DNA of 64,000 nucleotides from Emticicia sp. 21SJ11W-3 (GCF_024138715.1 NZ_CP092074.1:1736001-1800000), one strand, 5' to 3'. Counted from the first letter of the stretch, positions 26,754 to 35,789 are shown. Notes: generated from the letters alone by a model not told the origin. Numbers and translations: made by a program.

Positions 26754-29144
26754 TTAGAAGTCAACCTGAAAACTCAGAACCGGCACCAGGCCGTTTCCGG
26801 TTTTTCGGGTTTCAAGCCGGTTTTCAACGCTGTTGTATTGCACGCTTGTTGTGTTTATCCGATTGGTGGCGTTCTGAACATCAAGCGACACAACCGTTGC
26901 GTATTTACTTTTATTGGCTCTGTACGATACCCGGCCATCCAAACGGAAATAGGCAGGTGCCTGCAACGAATAGTCGGCTCCTTTAAGCTGAACGTAGGTT
27001 TTCTGACTGGCAGATGCAGCCTCGTCAATAGGAGTATACCTAAACCCGCCGTTATAAATGGACCTGGCGCCTATCTGAAAAACAGAGCCGTTTTTAAAAG
27101 TAAATTCACGCCCGAAAGTAAATGCAGTGCTGAACACATCATTGAAAGAAGAGTTGTAGGTCTTACCATCAAAGGTCTGATATCGGGCATTAAACAATGA
27201 GCCTGTAAGAACCAGGTAGTATTTTTTTGAAAAGAACCGCTCAACAGATAGGTCTATTCCGTAGTTTTTACCTTTGCCCTTGCTTACAGTAGTAGACTCA
27301 GGGAAGTAGTCAGAGTAATTTAACATCCAGTAAGATGACCCGGCTACAGGCTCAACCGGAATTTTTCTCAGTAGTTGGTAATAGGTTTCAGCCGAGAATT
27401 TCCAGAGGCCGGGTGTTACATAACTATAACTCAAAATAAAATGGTTAGACCTTGGAAAAGACAAATTCTTGTTGGGTTTAGACGAGGTAATTACCCCTGC
27501 TATGGTATCTCTTTTGCTGTAAAAATAGGCGCTCATAGGCAAAAGCTGTGCGTAAAGCCCATAAGCGAAACTGATGGTATGCGCTTTGGGTGAACGATAC
27601 AGGATAGATAACCGTGGCTCTAAAGAGGCGGTATTGTTCAGAAAAAGGTGCATACTATGCAAGCCGGCGTTTAGCGTAAAGCCATTGCCGAGGTTTTGAA
27701 CTAGCTGCGCATAGACCTGCGCGGTTTGTGTGCTACCGCTGCCGCTTACAGATACCTGCCGCCCGGCCTGAAGCTGGTTAATGTCTGTTACGTTATTACG
27801 GGGGGCGGTTTCTCTGAAAAAGTCGAAGTCGATGTAATTCAATATCAACCCGGTTTTCAGCCTTGTTTGGCTGCTGAACTTATAATTGTAGCTAAGCGAA
27901 CCCGCAAGCCTGAATTCAGAGAATCGCTGGGTGTCGTACCTGAACCGTTCGTCTTTCAGGTTCAGAGTGTCAGAGTTACGTCTGATTGAGCTACCTATTA
28001 CCGCCACAACATATTTGAGCGACGATTTCTCGTTGATATTACTGGTATGGGTAATGCCCATAGCACCCATGTTGGCCGGGCGCAGCCGGTCTTCCCAGTT
28101 GTCGGGTTTTCCGGGTATGCGTTTATCAGGGTCTTCTACCGGAAAATAGTGTTCGGTGCTTAGCCCGCCTAATCCGAAAACGGTAGTGGTTTTCTTACCG
28201 TCTTTACTATGAAAAGCCAGATTGAACGACAAATCCTGAAAAAGATTGGATACCCGTTCGCCCACAAGGTAATATCCCATCTGGCTCAACAGCCCCAGGG
28301 TAGAGTATCTGTAATTAACCAGATAAGACGAACGACCTTTGGTGATTAGCCCTTCGGTAGAAAAATCCAGCCCAAGTAAGCCTATTTTTGTGCGATACTC
28401 TCTTTTTTGCTGATTCCCCTCTCTGAACCGGATATCAAAGGCGCCGGTAATGGCATTGCCGTATTCGGCAGGCATACCGCCGGTAAAGAAGTCTGAGCGG
28501 CTCAGTAGTTGTGCACTGAAAACCGTGATGCCTCCACCGCCCGAACCCGGCTGCGCAAAGTGGTTGGGGTTAGGAATATCAATTCCTTCCAGCCGCCATA
28601 AAATGCCATAAGGCGAGTTACCTCTTACAATAATTTTATTTTCGTTTTCGTCGCGGCCGGGTTTAACGCCCGGATACGCCAGCGCCATCCGGCCGGGGTC
28701 GTTAACCGATGCCGGGATACGCTCGGTTTCTTCAACCGTAAAAGACCTTGCACTTACAAAAGCCAGGTCATTTACCGGTCGGCTGGTGTTTTGCGAAGCC
28801 GTTACTTTTACTTCCTGCAAATCGCTGCTTGCTTCTGCCATCTCTATGGTTAGCACGGCTTCTTTTACTGAATTAAGAATAAACTCTTCGCTTGAGTAAG
28901 CCTCATACCCAATTGAAGTACACTTGACAGAACGACGCCCTATGACAACATCAGGAATTGAAAAAAGCCCCGAAGCATCGGTAATGGCTCCTTGTGTAGT
29001 GCCGGTTACCTGTACTGAGGCACCGGTAATGGGCTGGCGGGTTATGCGGTCAATTACGCTGCCTCTCACCACCTGAGTTTTGGTTTGAGCCAGTACTGAT
29101 ACACAGCAGAAAAAAGTTAACAAAAGAGTAATCGGTATTTTCAT
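26754..29144 (-). CDS. TonB-dependent receptor with CarboxypepD_reg-like domain
   Basis: A 796-residue outer-membrane receptor: signal peptide (1-19), CarboxypepD_reg-like domain (~25-105, VRGSVIDRITRQPITGASVQV), plug (~115-225, IIVRGNSPYGILWRLEGIDI) and barrel to the terminal Phe (VLSFQVDF). It precedes the four DUF4249 genes on the same strand with a 146-bp gap and its own promoter. Its 5' end (first 35 coding bases) and promoter are duplicated on the far side of the insertion sequence at 31438-31919, but this copy is complete. Confidence 0.92.
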   Translation of the reverse strand: MKIPITLLLTFFCCVSVLAQTKTQVVRGSVIDRITRQPITGASVQVTGTTQGAITDASGLFSIPDVVIGRRSVKCTSIGYEAYSSEEFILNSVKEAVLTIEMAEASSDLQEVKVTASQNTSRPVNDLAFVSARSFTVEETERIPASVNDPGRMALAYPGVKPGRDENENKIIVRGNSPYGILWRLEGIDIPNPNHFAQPGSGGGGITVFSAQLLSRSDFFTGGMPAEYGNAITGAFDIRFREGNQQKREYRTKIGLLGLDFSTEGLITKGRSSYLVNYRYSTLGLLSQMGYYLVGERVSNLFQDLSFNLAFHSKDGKKTTTVFGLGGLSTEHYFPVEDPDKRIPGKPDNWEDRLRPANMGAMGITHTSNINEKSSLKYVVAVIGSSIRRNSDTLNLKDERFRYDTQRFSEFRLAGSLSYNYKFSSQTRLKTGLILNYIDFDFFRETAPRNNVTDINQLQAGRQVSVSGSGSTQTAQVYAQLVQNLGNGFTLNAGLHSMHLFLNNTASLEPRLSILYRSPKAHTISFAYGLYAQLLPMSAYFYSKRDTIAGVITSSKPNKNLSFPRSNHFILSYSYVTPGLWKFSAETYYQLLRKIPVEPVAGSSYWMLNYSDYFPESTTVSKGKGKNYGIDLSVERFFSKKYYLVLTGSLFNARYQTFDGKTYNSSFNDVFSTAFTFGREFTFKNGSVFQIGARSIYNGGFRYTPIDEAASASQKTYVQLKGADYSLQAPAYFRLDGRVSYRANKSKYATVVSLDVQNATNRINTTSVQYNSVENRLETRKTGNGLVPVLSFQVDF

Positions 29145-29591
29145 AGGGTGGAAGAAGGTTTAAACAAATATATTGAAATAATGCCGAAATCAGATAGCTA
29201 ATAAAAAATGTTACAATTGCTCATTTTTTTTAATGACCCCGAATTATCTTTGGGAACGTCAATCAAACTAAACATCATGAAAAAAATCTACCTGTTTGTG
29301 TTTTTTTATATAACTGTCAACCATGTTTTTTCACAGAATGCAATTCCGCTCATTCTTTCTGAGCGAGAGCGGGCAGTGGTGATAGATGAAATTCTGGAAG
29401 ACAGAATGAATAATCTGTTGCCACAACTGATGCGCAAAGAAGGCATTGATATGTGGGTGCTGATAGCAAGAGAATATAACGAAGACCCCGTTATGAAAAC
29501 CATGCTCCCTTCTGTTTGGCTTTCGGCACGCCGACGGACAATTATGGTGTTTTTTGACAAAGGGCCAAAAGAAGGTGTAGAAAGACTGGCC
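29110..29591. repeat. 482-bp direct repeat, left copy (IS target duplication)
   Basis: Identical base for base, as far as I could compare by eye, to 31438-31919 (offset 2328). It contains the first 35 bp of the TonB receptor gene, the divergent promoter region and the first 105 codons of the M24 aminopeptidase gene. It directly abuts the insertion sequence. The boundary is ambiguous by up to 2 bp (AG present on both sides). Confidence 0.93.
29165..29172 (-). promoter_or_regulatory. -7 box of the TonB receptor gene
   Basis: TATATTTG on the minus strand, 20 nt before the ATG at 29144. An identical copy sits at 31493-31500 in the right direct repeat, where it would fire into the end of the IS. 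Confidence 0.55.
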
Positions 29592-29636
29592 CTTAAGTTT
29601 GACAGTTGTTTTTGGAAAAAGCTCTTGGATGGCTAA
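29277..29636 (+). pseudogene. truncated 5' copy of the M24 aminopeptidase gene fused to IS end
   Basis: The first 105 codons are identical to the intact gene at 31605. At 29592 the frame runs into the IS left end and adds 14 IS-encoded residues (LKFDSCFWKKLLDG) before a stop. It keeps the native promoter box (TATCTTTG, 29245-29252) and signal peptide, so a short exported fragment lacking the catalytic domain could be made. It is a by-product of the long target duplication, not a second enzyme. Confidence 0.9.
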
Positions 29637-31437
29637 CTGGGGGCTATTTTGGCTATTTTTCGGAAAAAGTGTAGAGAGCCGATTGTGTTTTTGTCTATTG
29701 ACATTCAAAGCTATATGGTTGTAATTTTGCATTATGGCATATTTGAAAGTAGAGAGAAAGCAATCAGGCACTTATTTGCGCATTTTGGAGAGTTTCCGAA
29801 ATGGGTCAGGGAAGCCTAGTTCGAGGGTTTTGTATTCTCTTGGTAAGGTTGAAGATTATAAGCCTGAAGAACTTCGTAACATTGGCATCAGATTTTACGA
29901 ATTAGGTGGAGGAGAGTTGAAGACTATTTTGGAAGGGGACCTAATCGAATTAGGTCGATACAATTATGGTTATCAAAAAGTATTTGGTTATGCCCTGGAG
30001 CAGTATGGGTTAAGGCTTCTTTTGGATCGTCTTCAGCAAAAGAGCAAGCTTCAGTTCAGTCTTTTTGACAGTGTATTTCTGATGCTTTTGGAACGACTGC
30101 AAAGCCCTTGCAGCAAACGCAGCAACTTTCAGCATCGTGATGAGTACATAAACCTTCCCGAATTGTCATTACAGCACTTGTATCGGGCTCTGGATAAGTT
30201 GGCTCAGTATACTGAGTTAATCCAGCAGCAGATTTTTCAAACGGGTCGGAATCTTTTCAATCAAAGCCTGGATGTGGTATTTTATGATGTAACGACCTTC
30301 TACTTTGCCAGCGAAGTTGAGAAAGAAGGACAACTTAGACAAATGGGTTTTGGTAAGGATGGCAAAATAGGTAAAACACAAGTTCTTTTTTGTATGCTCA
30401 TAGACCACCTGAAAAACCCTATCGGTTATAGGGTTTTCAAAGGCAACACCTATGAAGGGGATACTTTTAGGGAAGCACTGGGCGACCTTAAAAAGCGATA
30501 CCAGATTGACAAAGTAATTGTAGTAGCCGATAGGGGGATGCTTTCAAAGAAAAACCTGGAAATAACAAATAGCAAAGGCTACGAATTTATCATTGGAGAA
30601 CGTTTGAAAAGCCTGCCCCAAAAAACGCAGCAAACCCTACTCGACTTAAAGAATTACCATCAGCAGTGGATATACAAAGATGCTACCGGACAAGATGTTT
30701 TGATTCGCTACACCACATTAAAACAGGAAGGCAAGACCTTTATTACTACCTACTCGGCAAAAAGAGCGGCCAAAGACAAGCAAGACCGGGAAGATAAACT
30801 ACAGCACGCACAGCACCTCTTGAAGAACCCTTCGAAAATCAACAATAAAGCCACCAGATTCTTCTTAAAATCAGATGAAAACCAGAAATATAGCCTGAAT
30901 GAAGAAAAAATAAAGGTCTCCGAAAAGTATGATGGGTTTTTAGCTATAAGCACCAATAATCAAAGCATGCCGGTAGCCGAAGTTCTGGACCAATACAAAC
31001 AACTATTCAAAATAGAACATAGCTTCAGAACCTTCAAATCCCATCTGGAAACCAGGCCCATGTTTCACTGGACAGACCAGCGAATCGAAGGACATATATG
31101 CCTGTGTTACATAGCCTTCGCCATACAAAACTTTGTCTTACAAAAAATTAACCGCGATAAAAATGTAATCACTGAAAAAGGGTTGAGGGATACCCTTGAC
31201 AAAATGCAAGTAAGCCTGATAGAAAATAACGGAGCCAAATCTTATCTAAGGTCTATGCCAACAGAAAACGAAAAAACTATCCTCCAAAAACTGGGCTTAA
31301 AACCAATATTACCCATACAAACGCAAGCAAAGTTTAAAATCTGAACTCGCACTCCAAATAACGGTTTGTAGAGAGCCGATTGGATATTCATGTGCCTTAT
31401 TATCAGCCACTTATCCCAAAATCGTGTCAAACTCAAG
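29592..31437 (+). mobile_element. IS1634-family insertion sequence, 1846 bp
   Basis: Bounded by imperfect terminal inverted repeats: left end CTTAAGTTTGACA, right end (reverse complement) CTTGAGTTTGACA, 12 of 13 identical. It carries one complete transposase gene. The size is close to IS1634 itself (about 1.87 kb). It is flanked by 482-bp identical direct repeats, as known for IS1634 and IS1549, which make long, variable target duplications. The intact transposase and identical repeats point to a recent insertion. A further internal inverted pair, GTAGAGAGCCGATTG, occurs in the same orientation at 29670 and 31369 near both ends. Confidence 0.92.
29734..31344 (+). CDS. IS1634-family DDE transposase
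   Basis: 536 residues, the usual length for the family. The catalytic triad of an IS4-superfamily DDE enzyme is visible: Asp185 in VVFYDVTTFYF, Asp266 in VIVVADRGM, and Glu428 in a Y421-(2)-L424-(3)-E428-(6)-K435 arrangement matching the YREK signature except for Leu in place of Arg. The insertion domain between the second Asp and Glu is beta-rich. There is no frameshift or stop, so it looks active. The truncated aminopeptidase promoter upstream reads in the same direction and may boost its transcription. Confidence 0.95.
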   Translation: MAYLKVERKQSGTYLRILESFRNGSGKPSSRVLYSLGKVEDYKPEELRNIGIRFYELGGGELKTILEGDLIELGRYNYGYQKVFGYALEQYGLRLLLDRLQQKSKLQFSLFDSVFLMLLERLQSPCSKRSNFQHRDEYINLPELSLQHLYRALDKLAQYTELIQQQIFQTGRNLFNQSLDVVFYDVTTFYFASEVEKEGQLRQMGFGKDGKIGKTQVLFCMLIDHLKNPIGYRVFKGNTYEGDTFREALGDLKKRYQIDKVIVVADRGMLSKKNLEITNSKGYEFIIGERLKSLPQKTQQTLLDLKNYHQQWIYKDATGQDVLIRYTTLKQEGKTFITTYSAKRAAKDKQDREDKLQHAQHLLKNPSKINNKATRFFLKSDENQKYSLNEEKIKVSEKYDGFLAISTNNQSMPVAEVLDQYKQLFKIEHSFRTFKSHLETRPMFHWTDQRIEGHICLCYIAFAIQNFVLQKINRDKNVITEKGLRDTLDKMQVSLIENNGAKSYLRSMPTENEKTILQKLGLKPILPIQTQAKFKI

Positions 31438-31472
31438 AAAAAAGTTAACAAAAGAGTAATCGGTATTTTCAT
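31438..31472 (-). pseudogene. orphan 5' fragment of the TonB receptor gene
   Basis: Thirty-five bases identical to the start of the receptor gene at 29144, encoding MKIPITLLLTF, then running into the IS right end; the frame stays open to 31242 antisense to the transposase 3' end. Its -7 box (31493-31500) is retained, so antisense transcription into the IS is possible. Confidence 0.85.
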
Positions 31473-31572
31473 AGGGTGGAAGAAGGTTTAAACAAATATA
31501 TTGAAATAATGCCGAAATCAGATAGCTAATAAAAAATGTTACAATTGCTCATTTTTTTTAATGACCCCGAAT

Positions 31573-31580
31573 TATCTTTG
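31573..31580 (+). promoter_or_regulatory. -7 box of the aminopeptidase gene
   Basis: TATCTTTG, perfect TAnnTTTG, 24 nt before the ATG at 31605. Identical copy at 29245-29252. Confidence 0.6.
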
Positions 31581-31604
31581 GGAACGTCAATCAAACTAAA
31601 CATC

Positions 31605-32957
31605 ATGAAAAAAATCTACCTGTTTGTGTTTTTTTATATAACTGTCAACCATGTTTTTTCACAGAATGCAATTCCGCTCATTCTTTCTGAGCGAGAGCGG
31701 GCAGTGGTGATAGATGAAATTCTGGAAGACAGAATGAATAATCTGTTGCCACAACTGATGCGCAAAGAAGGCATTGATATGTGGGTGCTGATAGCAAGAG
31801 AATATAACGAAGACCCCGTTATGAAAACCATGCTCCCTTCTGTTTGGCTTTCGGCACGCCGACGGACAATTATGGTGTTTTTTGACAAAGGGCCAAAAGA
31901 AGGTGTAGAAAGACTGGCCATTGCACGCTACGACGTAGGTAATTTGCTGAAAGGTGAATGGGACCTGAACACAAACCCCGACCAGTGGGATGCCCTTATA
32001 AAGGTAATTAAAGAAAAGAACCCTAAGAAAATAGGTCTTAATTTTTCGACCCACTATGCCCATGCTGATGGGCTGACCTACACTGAACACAAGGAGTTTT
32101 TAGATAAACTGCCTACAGATTTACAGGGAAGAATAGTGTCGGCAGCCAACCTTGCCGTTAACTGGCTGGAAACTCGCACCACCCGCGAAATGATTATTTA
32201 CCAGCAGATATGCCGCATTTCTCACGAAATTATTCAGGAGGCATTTTCAGATAAGGTTATTCAGCCCGGCATTACCACTACCGACGACGTGGTGTGGTGG
32301 CTTCGCCAGCGTGTAACTGATTTAGGCCTGGAAACCTGGTTTCACCCAACGGTGGATATTCAAAGATTTGACCCTGAAAACTTTGACCACCTGCGGACAT
32401 TTTCAAAGCGGCCGCAAAAGCAGGTAATTATGCCCGGCGATTTGTTGCATTGCGACTTCGGCATTACCTATCTGCGCCTTAATACCGACCAGCAGCAGCA
32501 TGCCTATGTGCTTAAACCCGGCGAGGCAGATGTACCCGGGTATCTGAAAGCTGCTTTCAGACAAGGCAACCGTTTACAGGATAACCTCACTGATAATTTC
32601 AAGGCAGGTTTAACCGGAAACGAGATTCTGGCAAAGGCACTTGCGCAGTCTAAGAAAGAGGGTTTAAGAGGCACAATTTATACGCATCCCATCGGGAATC
32701 ACGGCCATGCAGCGGGGCCAACCATAGGCATGTGGGACAATCAGGGCAAAACCATTGGCAGCGGAGACTACCCACTCAATTTCAATACGGCTTATTCAAT
32801 TGAACTGAATGTGTCTGTAGATTTACCTGAATGGAAGAAGCCCGTCAGAATAATGCTGGAAGAAGACGGATTCTTTGACGAGAAGGGTTTTCGCTACATT
32901 GATGGCAGGCAGACAGAGATTATTCCGATTCCTAAACCGATGAGCGGTGTGAAGTAA
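31605..32957 (+). CDS. exported M24-family (Xaa-Pro aminopeptidase-like) protein
   Basis: 450 residues from the ATG at 31605, chosen because it begins a signal peptide (MKKIYLFVFFYITVNHVFSQ) and follows a -7 box. An upstream ATG at 31536 precedes that box and is unlikely. The C-terminal ~230 residues have the pita-bread fold with CDFGITY, THPIGNHGHAAGPTIG and NTAYSIELNVSVDLPEW. Some metal ligands of true aminopeptidases P are not obvious, so activity is uncertain. Members in Bacteroidota are exported, M24-type peptidase homologues. The gene is intact because the IS duplicated its 5' region. Confidence 0.88.
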   Translation: MKKIYLFVFFYITVNHVFSQNAIPLILSERERAVVIDEILEDRMNNLLPQLMRKEGIDMWVLIAREYNEDPVMKTMLPSVWLSARRRTIMVFFDKGPKEGVERLAIARYDVGNLLKGEWDLNTNPDQWDALIKVIKEKNPKKIGLNFSTHYAHADGLTYTEHKEFLDKLPTDLQGRIVSAANLAVNWLETRTTREMIIYQQICRISHEIIQEAFSDKVIQPGITTTDDVVWWLRQRVTDLGLETWFHPTVDIQRFDPENFDHLRTFSKRPQKQVIMPGDLLHCDFGITYLRLNTDQQQHAYVLKPGEADVPGYLKAAFRQGNRLQDNLTDNFKAGLTGNEILAKALAQSKKEGLRGTIYTHPIGNHGHAAGPTIGMWDNQGKTIGSGDYPLNFNTAYSIELNVSVDLPEWKKPVRIMLEEDGFFDEKGFRYIDGRQTEIIPIPKPMSGVK

Positions 32958-32965
32958 TGAAAAAG

Positions 32966-33000
32966 AAATTGGTAAAGATAATTGCAATCTTTACCAATTT
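32966..33000 (+). terminator. terminator of the aminopeptidase gene
   Basis: 14-bp perfect arms AAATTGGTAAAGAT / ATCTTTACCAATTT with a 7-nt loop, 9 bp after the stop codon. Confidence 0.85.
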
Positions 33001-33650
33001 TATAATATGAATCCCAAAGCTAAGAAATGCTTTCGCACCTGTGGTTGACAGAAAATTTCCTTAAACTCATGCTCATAGGCCGTTAAACACGTTCTCTGTA
33101 AAGGTTTTGGCTAAATAAACTACCGGCTTACCGTATTGCCCTGCCTTTAGCCCGGGTTATTGGTTCTGGCGGGTAAGTAAGCGGGTTTATTGTTTTCATG
33201 GTTATAATTCAGAGAGATAAAAATAAGAGCTGATGTTTTTGCCAGGCCGGGCATAAACCTGCCTGATAAAAGCGCAATTACCCAGCCAATAAAATTGAAA
33301 GCTGCGGTAAATCCGGAATCTTCAAACGTTGCATTGAAAACCGACAAACCACCGGGCATCTGGTCGTTTATAGGTTTGAAATAATTCATTGAAAAGGCTC
33401 CGATACCCTGTTATAAGCCACTAAACCCTAGTACAATGTTAGCCCATAATTCTTTTTTGGCCTTGAAATGCTCCTTAATTGTTTGTTAGAAAAACCTTAA
33501 AAAAAAATAAATGCCTGAAACACTAGTTTTAGCTTTGTATCTTTGAGTAAGTTATAGGCTTGAAAATAGATGCTGTCAGCCGCTGAAACCAGCTTTCGGC
33601 CAAAGCAATATGATTAAGATTAAGTACAATTATAAAGATTCAGAAAGGAA
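33001..33650. other. 650-bp region without a convincing gene
   Basis: Between the aminopeptidase terminator and the response-regulator gene. 33147-33389 has an 80-codon minus-strand frame, and nearby minus-strand frames (for example YGKPVVYLAKTFTENVFNGL around 33070-33135) look protein-like but are broken by stops and shifts. This suggests a decayed gene of unknown identity. The right part carries the -7 box of the next gene at 33538. Confidence 0.35.
33538..33545 (+). promoter_or_regulatory. -7 box of the two-component operon
   Basis: TATCTTTG matches TAnnTTTG and implies a ~100-nt leader before the response-regulator ATG at 33651. Confidence 0.5.
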
Positions 33651-34343
33651 ATGTCGGTAAAGAAAATTCTTGTAATTGAAGATGATCAGCGAATTGCTCA
33701 ATTACTTACACGCGGCCTGGCCAACAAGGGTTTTGAAATAGACGTGGCTCACAATGGTACACTTGGCCTAAAAAGGGCAGAGTCAATAGATTTTGACCTG
33801 ATAATATTAGACATTAACCTGCCCGAAATGAATGGCTTTGATGTTTGCAAGCACCTGAGAGTTGTTAAACCTACATTACCGATTCTGATGCTGACAGCCA
33901 TGAGCGAGATTGAAGATAAAATAGAGGGTTTTGAGGCAGGAGCAGATGATTATATAGTTAAACCATTCGATTTCAGAGAATTGTATCACCGTGTAATGGT
34001 GGCTTTAAGACATAATAATTCTGAGCCTGAAAATGTGAGTAATATAATGCGAATTGCTGACCTGGAGATTTTTCTGGACAGTAAACTGGTGAAACGAGCA
34101 GGGCAGGAGATAAGACTGACCGCCCGCGAGTACGATTTCCTGCTGTTTCTGGTACGAAATCAGGGAAGAATTATTTCGAAGCCAGAAATTGCCACAAACG
34201 TATGGGATATTCACTTCGACACCGGCACCAATGTAATAGAGGTTTATATTAATATTCTGCGTCGTAAAATTGATAAGGGCTTTGAGCCTAAGTTGATTCA
34301 TACCCGCCCTGGGCTGGGTTATATGATTAGAGAAAGTGCATGA
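33651..34343 (+). CDS. OmpR-family response regulator
   Basis: 230 residues: receiver domain (1-120) with the acidic pair Glu10-Asp11/Asp12, phospho-acceptor Asp54 (LIILDINLPEMNG), Thr in LMLTAMSE and Lys in DYIVKPFD; then an OmpR/PhoB winged helix (~130-228) with LTAREYDFLLFLVRNQGRIISK and NVIEVYINILRRKID. It overlaps the next gene by 4 bp (ATGA), so it is translationally coupled to its partner kinase. It probably regulates envelope functions; the immediately downstream small exported protein is a candidate target. Confidence 0.95.
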   Translation: MSVKKILVIEDDQRIAQLLTRGLANKGFEIDVAHNGTLGLKRAESIDFDLIILDINLPEMNGFDVCKHLRVVKPTLPILMLTAMSEIEDKIEGFEAGADDYIVKPFDFRELYHRVMVALRHNNSEPENVSNIMRIADLEIFLDSKLVKRAGQEIRLTAREYDFLLFLVRNQGRIISKPEIATNVWDIHFDTGTNVIEVYINILRRKIDKGFEPKLIHTRPGLGYMIRESA

Positions 34344-35713
34344 AAATTCAAACCAAAATAGCAATCCAGTTTTCAATAATTGTTGCCAGTTTATTGTCTT
34401 TGTTTTCGTGGATTATCTACCAGCAATCGGCCTCTTACAGAGAAGAAGAGTTTCTGGAACGTCTGAAAAACAAGGCCCTGACAACCGCATCCTTTTTTAT
34501 TAAAGTAGATGAAATTGACATGGCATTGCTCAGAATCATAGATAAAAACACCCTCACCGCCCTTCACGACGAAAAAATCCTGATTTTTTCAGATAAAGAC
34601 GAGTTGCTCTACAGCAACATTGACGACATTGTCATTGATTATGACGCCGCCCTGCTGGACCGCGTGCGTGAAGCAAAATTCTTAGAGCTTTCAAAAGGCG
34701 AAAACGAATCGCTGGGGCTGGTTTATAATCTGGGTAAGCAAAACTATGTGGTTCTGGCCTCGGCCTATGATAAATTCGGTAAAAGCAAACTCAAAAATCT
34801 GCGACATACACTGGTAGTGGGTTTATTGGTGGGTATATTAATTACTATTATACTGGGGGTTTTCTTTGCTGGCAATGCCCTAAAGCCTGTTAATGTGTTT
34901 ATCAGTAAAATAAGCACAATTACGGCCAACAACCTAAGGCAGCGTATTGAAGGATACGATACCAAAAATGAAATTGGTATGCTGGCTGCGGCCTTTAACA
35001 AGATGCTTTCGCGGCTGGAGCAGTCGTTCGAACTCCAGAAAAGCTTTGTTTCTCATGCCTCTCACGAACTACGCACACCATTGGCGGCGTTGAAGTCGGA
35101 GGTAGAAATTAGTCTGGAAGAAAACCTGACTATCGACCAGCACAAAGGCATTCTAAAGAATATCCGGCACGATATCAACAGGTTGATAAATTTGTCGAAC
35201 GGGTTGCTGCAAATTGTACGTCCGTTTAAATCGCCTCTCATTAATTTTGGCGAAGTACGGATTGACGACATTATTTTTCAGGCGCAAGACGAGCTGGGGC
35301 TAGGTAAGCCGGAGTATAGAATTACCGTGAAATACGCCCAGGAACCCGAAAACGAATATTCAATTATTGTATTTGGCAATGAGGCATTGTTGAAAACCAC
35401 TTTTATTAATCTGATAGATAATGCCTGCAAGTATTCGCCCTTGCAGCAGGCAGAGGTAATTATAGATTTTACAAAAAACCACACCCTGTTAAGTATAAAA
35501 GACGAAGGCATAGGTATACCTAAAGAAGACCTCGACTCAATTTTTGAGCCTTTCTACCGCTCAAAGAATGCACTCAATATATCCGGTTTTGGTATCGGGT
35601 TGTCTGTTTGTAATAAAATAGTAGAGCTGCACAAAGGCAAAATAAGTATTCAGAGTGAGCTCAATTCGGGCACCAAAGTGACGGTTCAGTTACCCAATGC
35701 AGATACCCACTGA
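34340..35713 (+). CDS. HAMP sensor histidine kinase, partner of the OmpR-type regulator
   Basis: 457 residues: TM1 ~8-27, periplasmic sensor ~28-155, TM2 ~157-178, HAMP ~180-232, HisKA with phospho-acceptor His242 (SHASHELRTPLAAL), HATPase_c with NLIDNACKYSP, DEGIGIP and GFGIGLSVCNKIV. Classic EnvZ/PhoR-like membrane kinase. The ATG overlaps the stop of the regulator gene. The input signal is unknown; the sensor region has no recognisable domain. Confidence 0.95.
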   Translation: MKIQTKIAIQFSIIVASLLSLFSWIIYQQSASYREEEFLERLKNKALTTASFFIKVDEIDMALLRIIDKNTLTALHDEKILIFSDKDELLYSNIDDIVIDYDAALLDRVREAKFLELSKGENESLGLVYNLGKQNYVVLASAYDKFGKSKLKNLRHTLVVGLLVGILITIILGVFFAGNALKPVNVFISKISTITANNLRQRIEGYDTKNEIGMLAAAFNKMLSRLEQSFELQKSFVSHASHELRTPLAALKSEVEISLEENLTIDQHKGILKNIRHDINRLINLSNGLLQIVRPFKSPLINFGEVRIDDIIFQAQDELGLGKPEYRITVKYAQEPENEYSIIVFGNEALLKTTFINLIDNACKYSPLQQAEVIIDFTKNHTLLSIKDEGIGIPKEDLDSIFEPFYRSKNALNISGFGIGLSVCNKIVELHKGKISIQSELNSGTKVTVQLPNADTH

Positions 35714-35778
35714 ACAGTAATTTAATGTGGGTACTTATAGTTTAATCGGCATTTAATACCGGCTTATAATGATTTTAA

Positions 35779-35786
35779 TACTTTTG
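35779..35786 (+). promoter_or_regulatory. -7 box of the lysine-rich protein gene
   Basis: TACTTTTG, perfect TAnnTTTG; predicted transcription start ~35790, where a stem-loop begins. Confidence 0.5.
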
Positions 35787-35789
35787 GCT

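Larger units (their letters stand above)
31438..31919. repeat. 482-bp direct repeat, right copy (IS target duplication)
   Basis: Second copy of 29110-29591. It supplies the promoter and first 105 codons of the functional aminopeptidase gene. On the minus strand it also carries an orphan promoter and the first 11-12 codons of the TonB receptor. Confidence 0.93.

Noticed and set aside
33147-33389. 80-codon minus-strand ORF
   Set aside because: No recognisable family, no promoter or start context, and neighbouring broken frames; described only as a possible decayed region.
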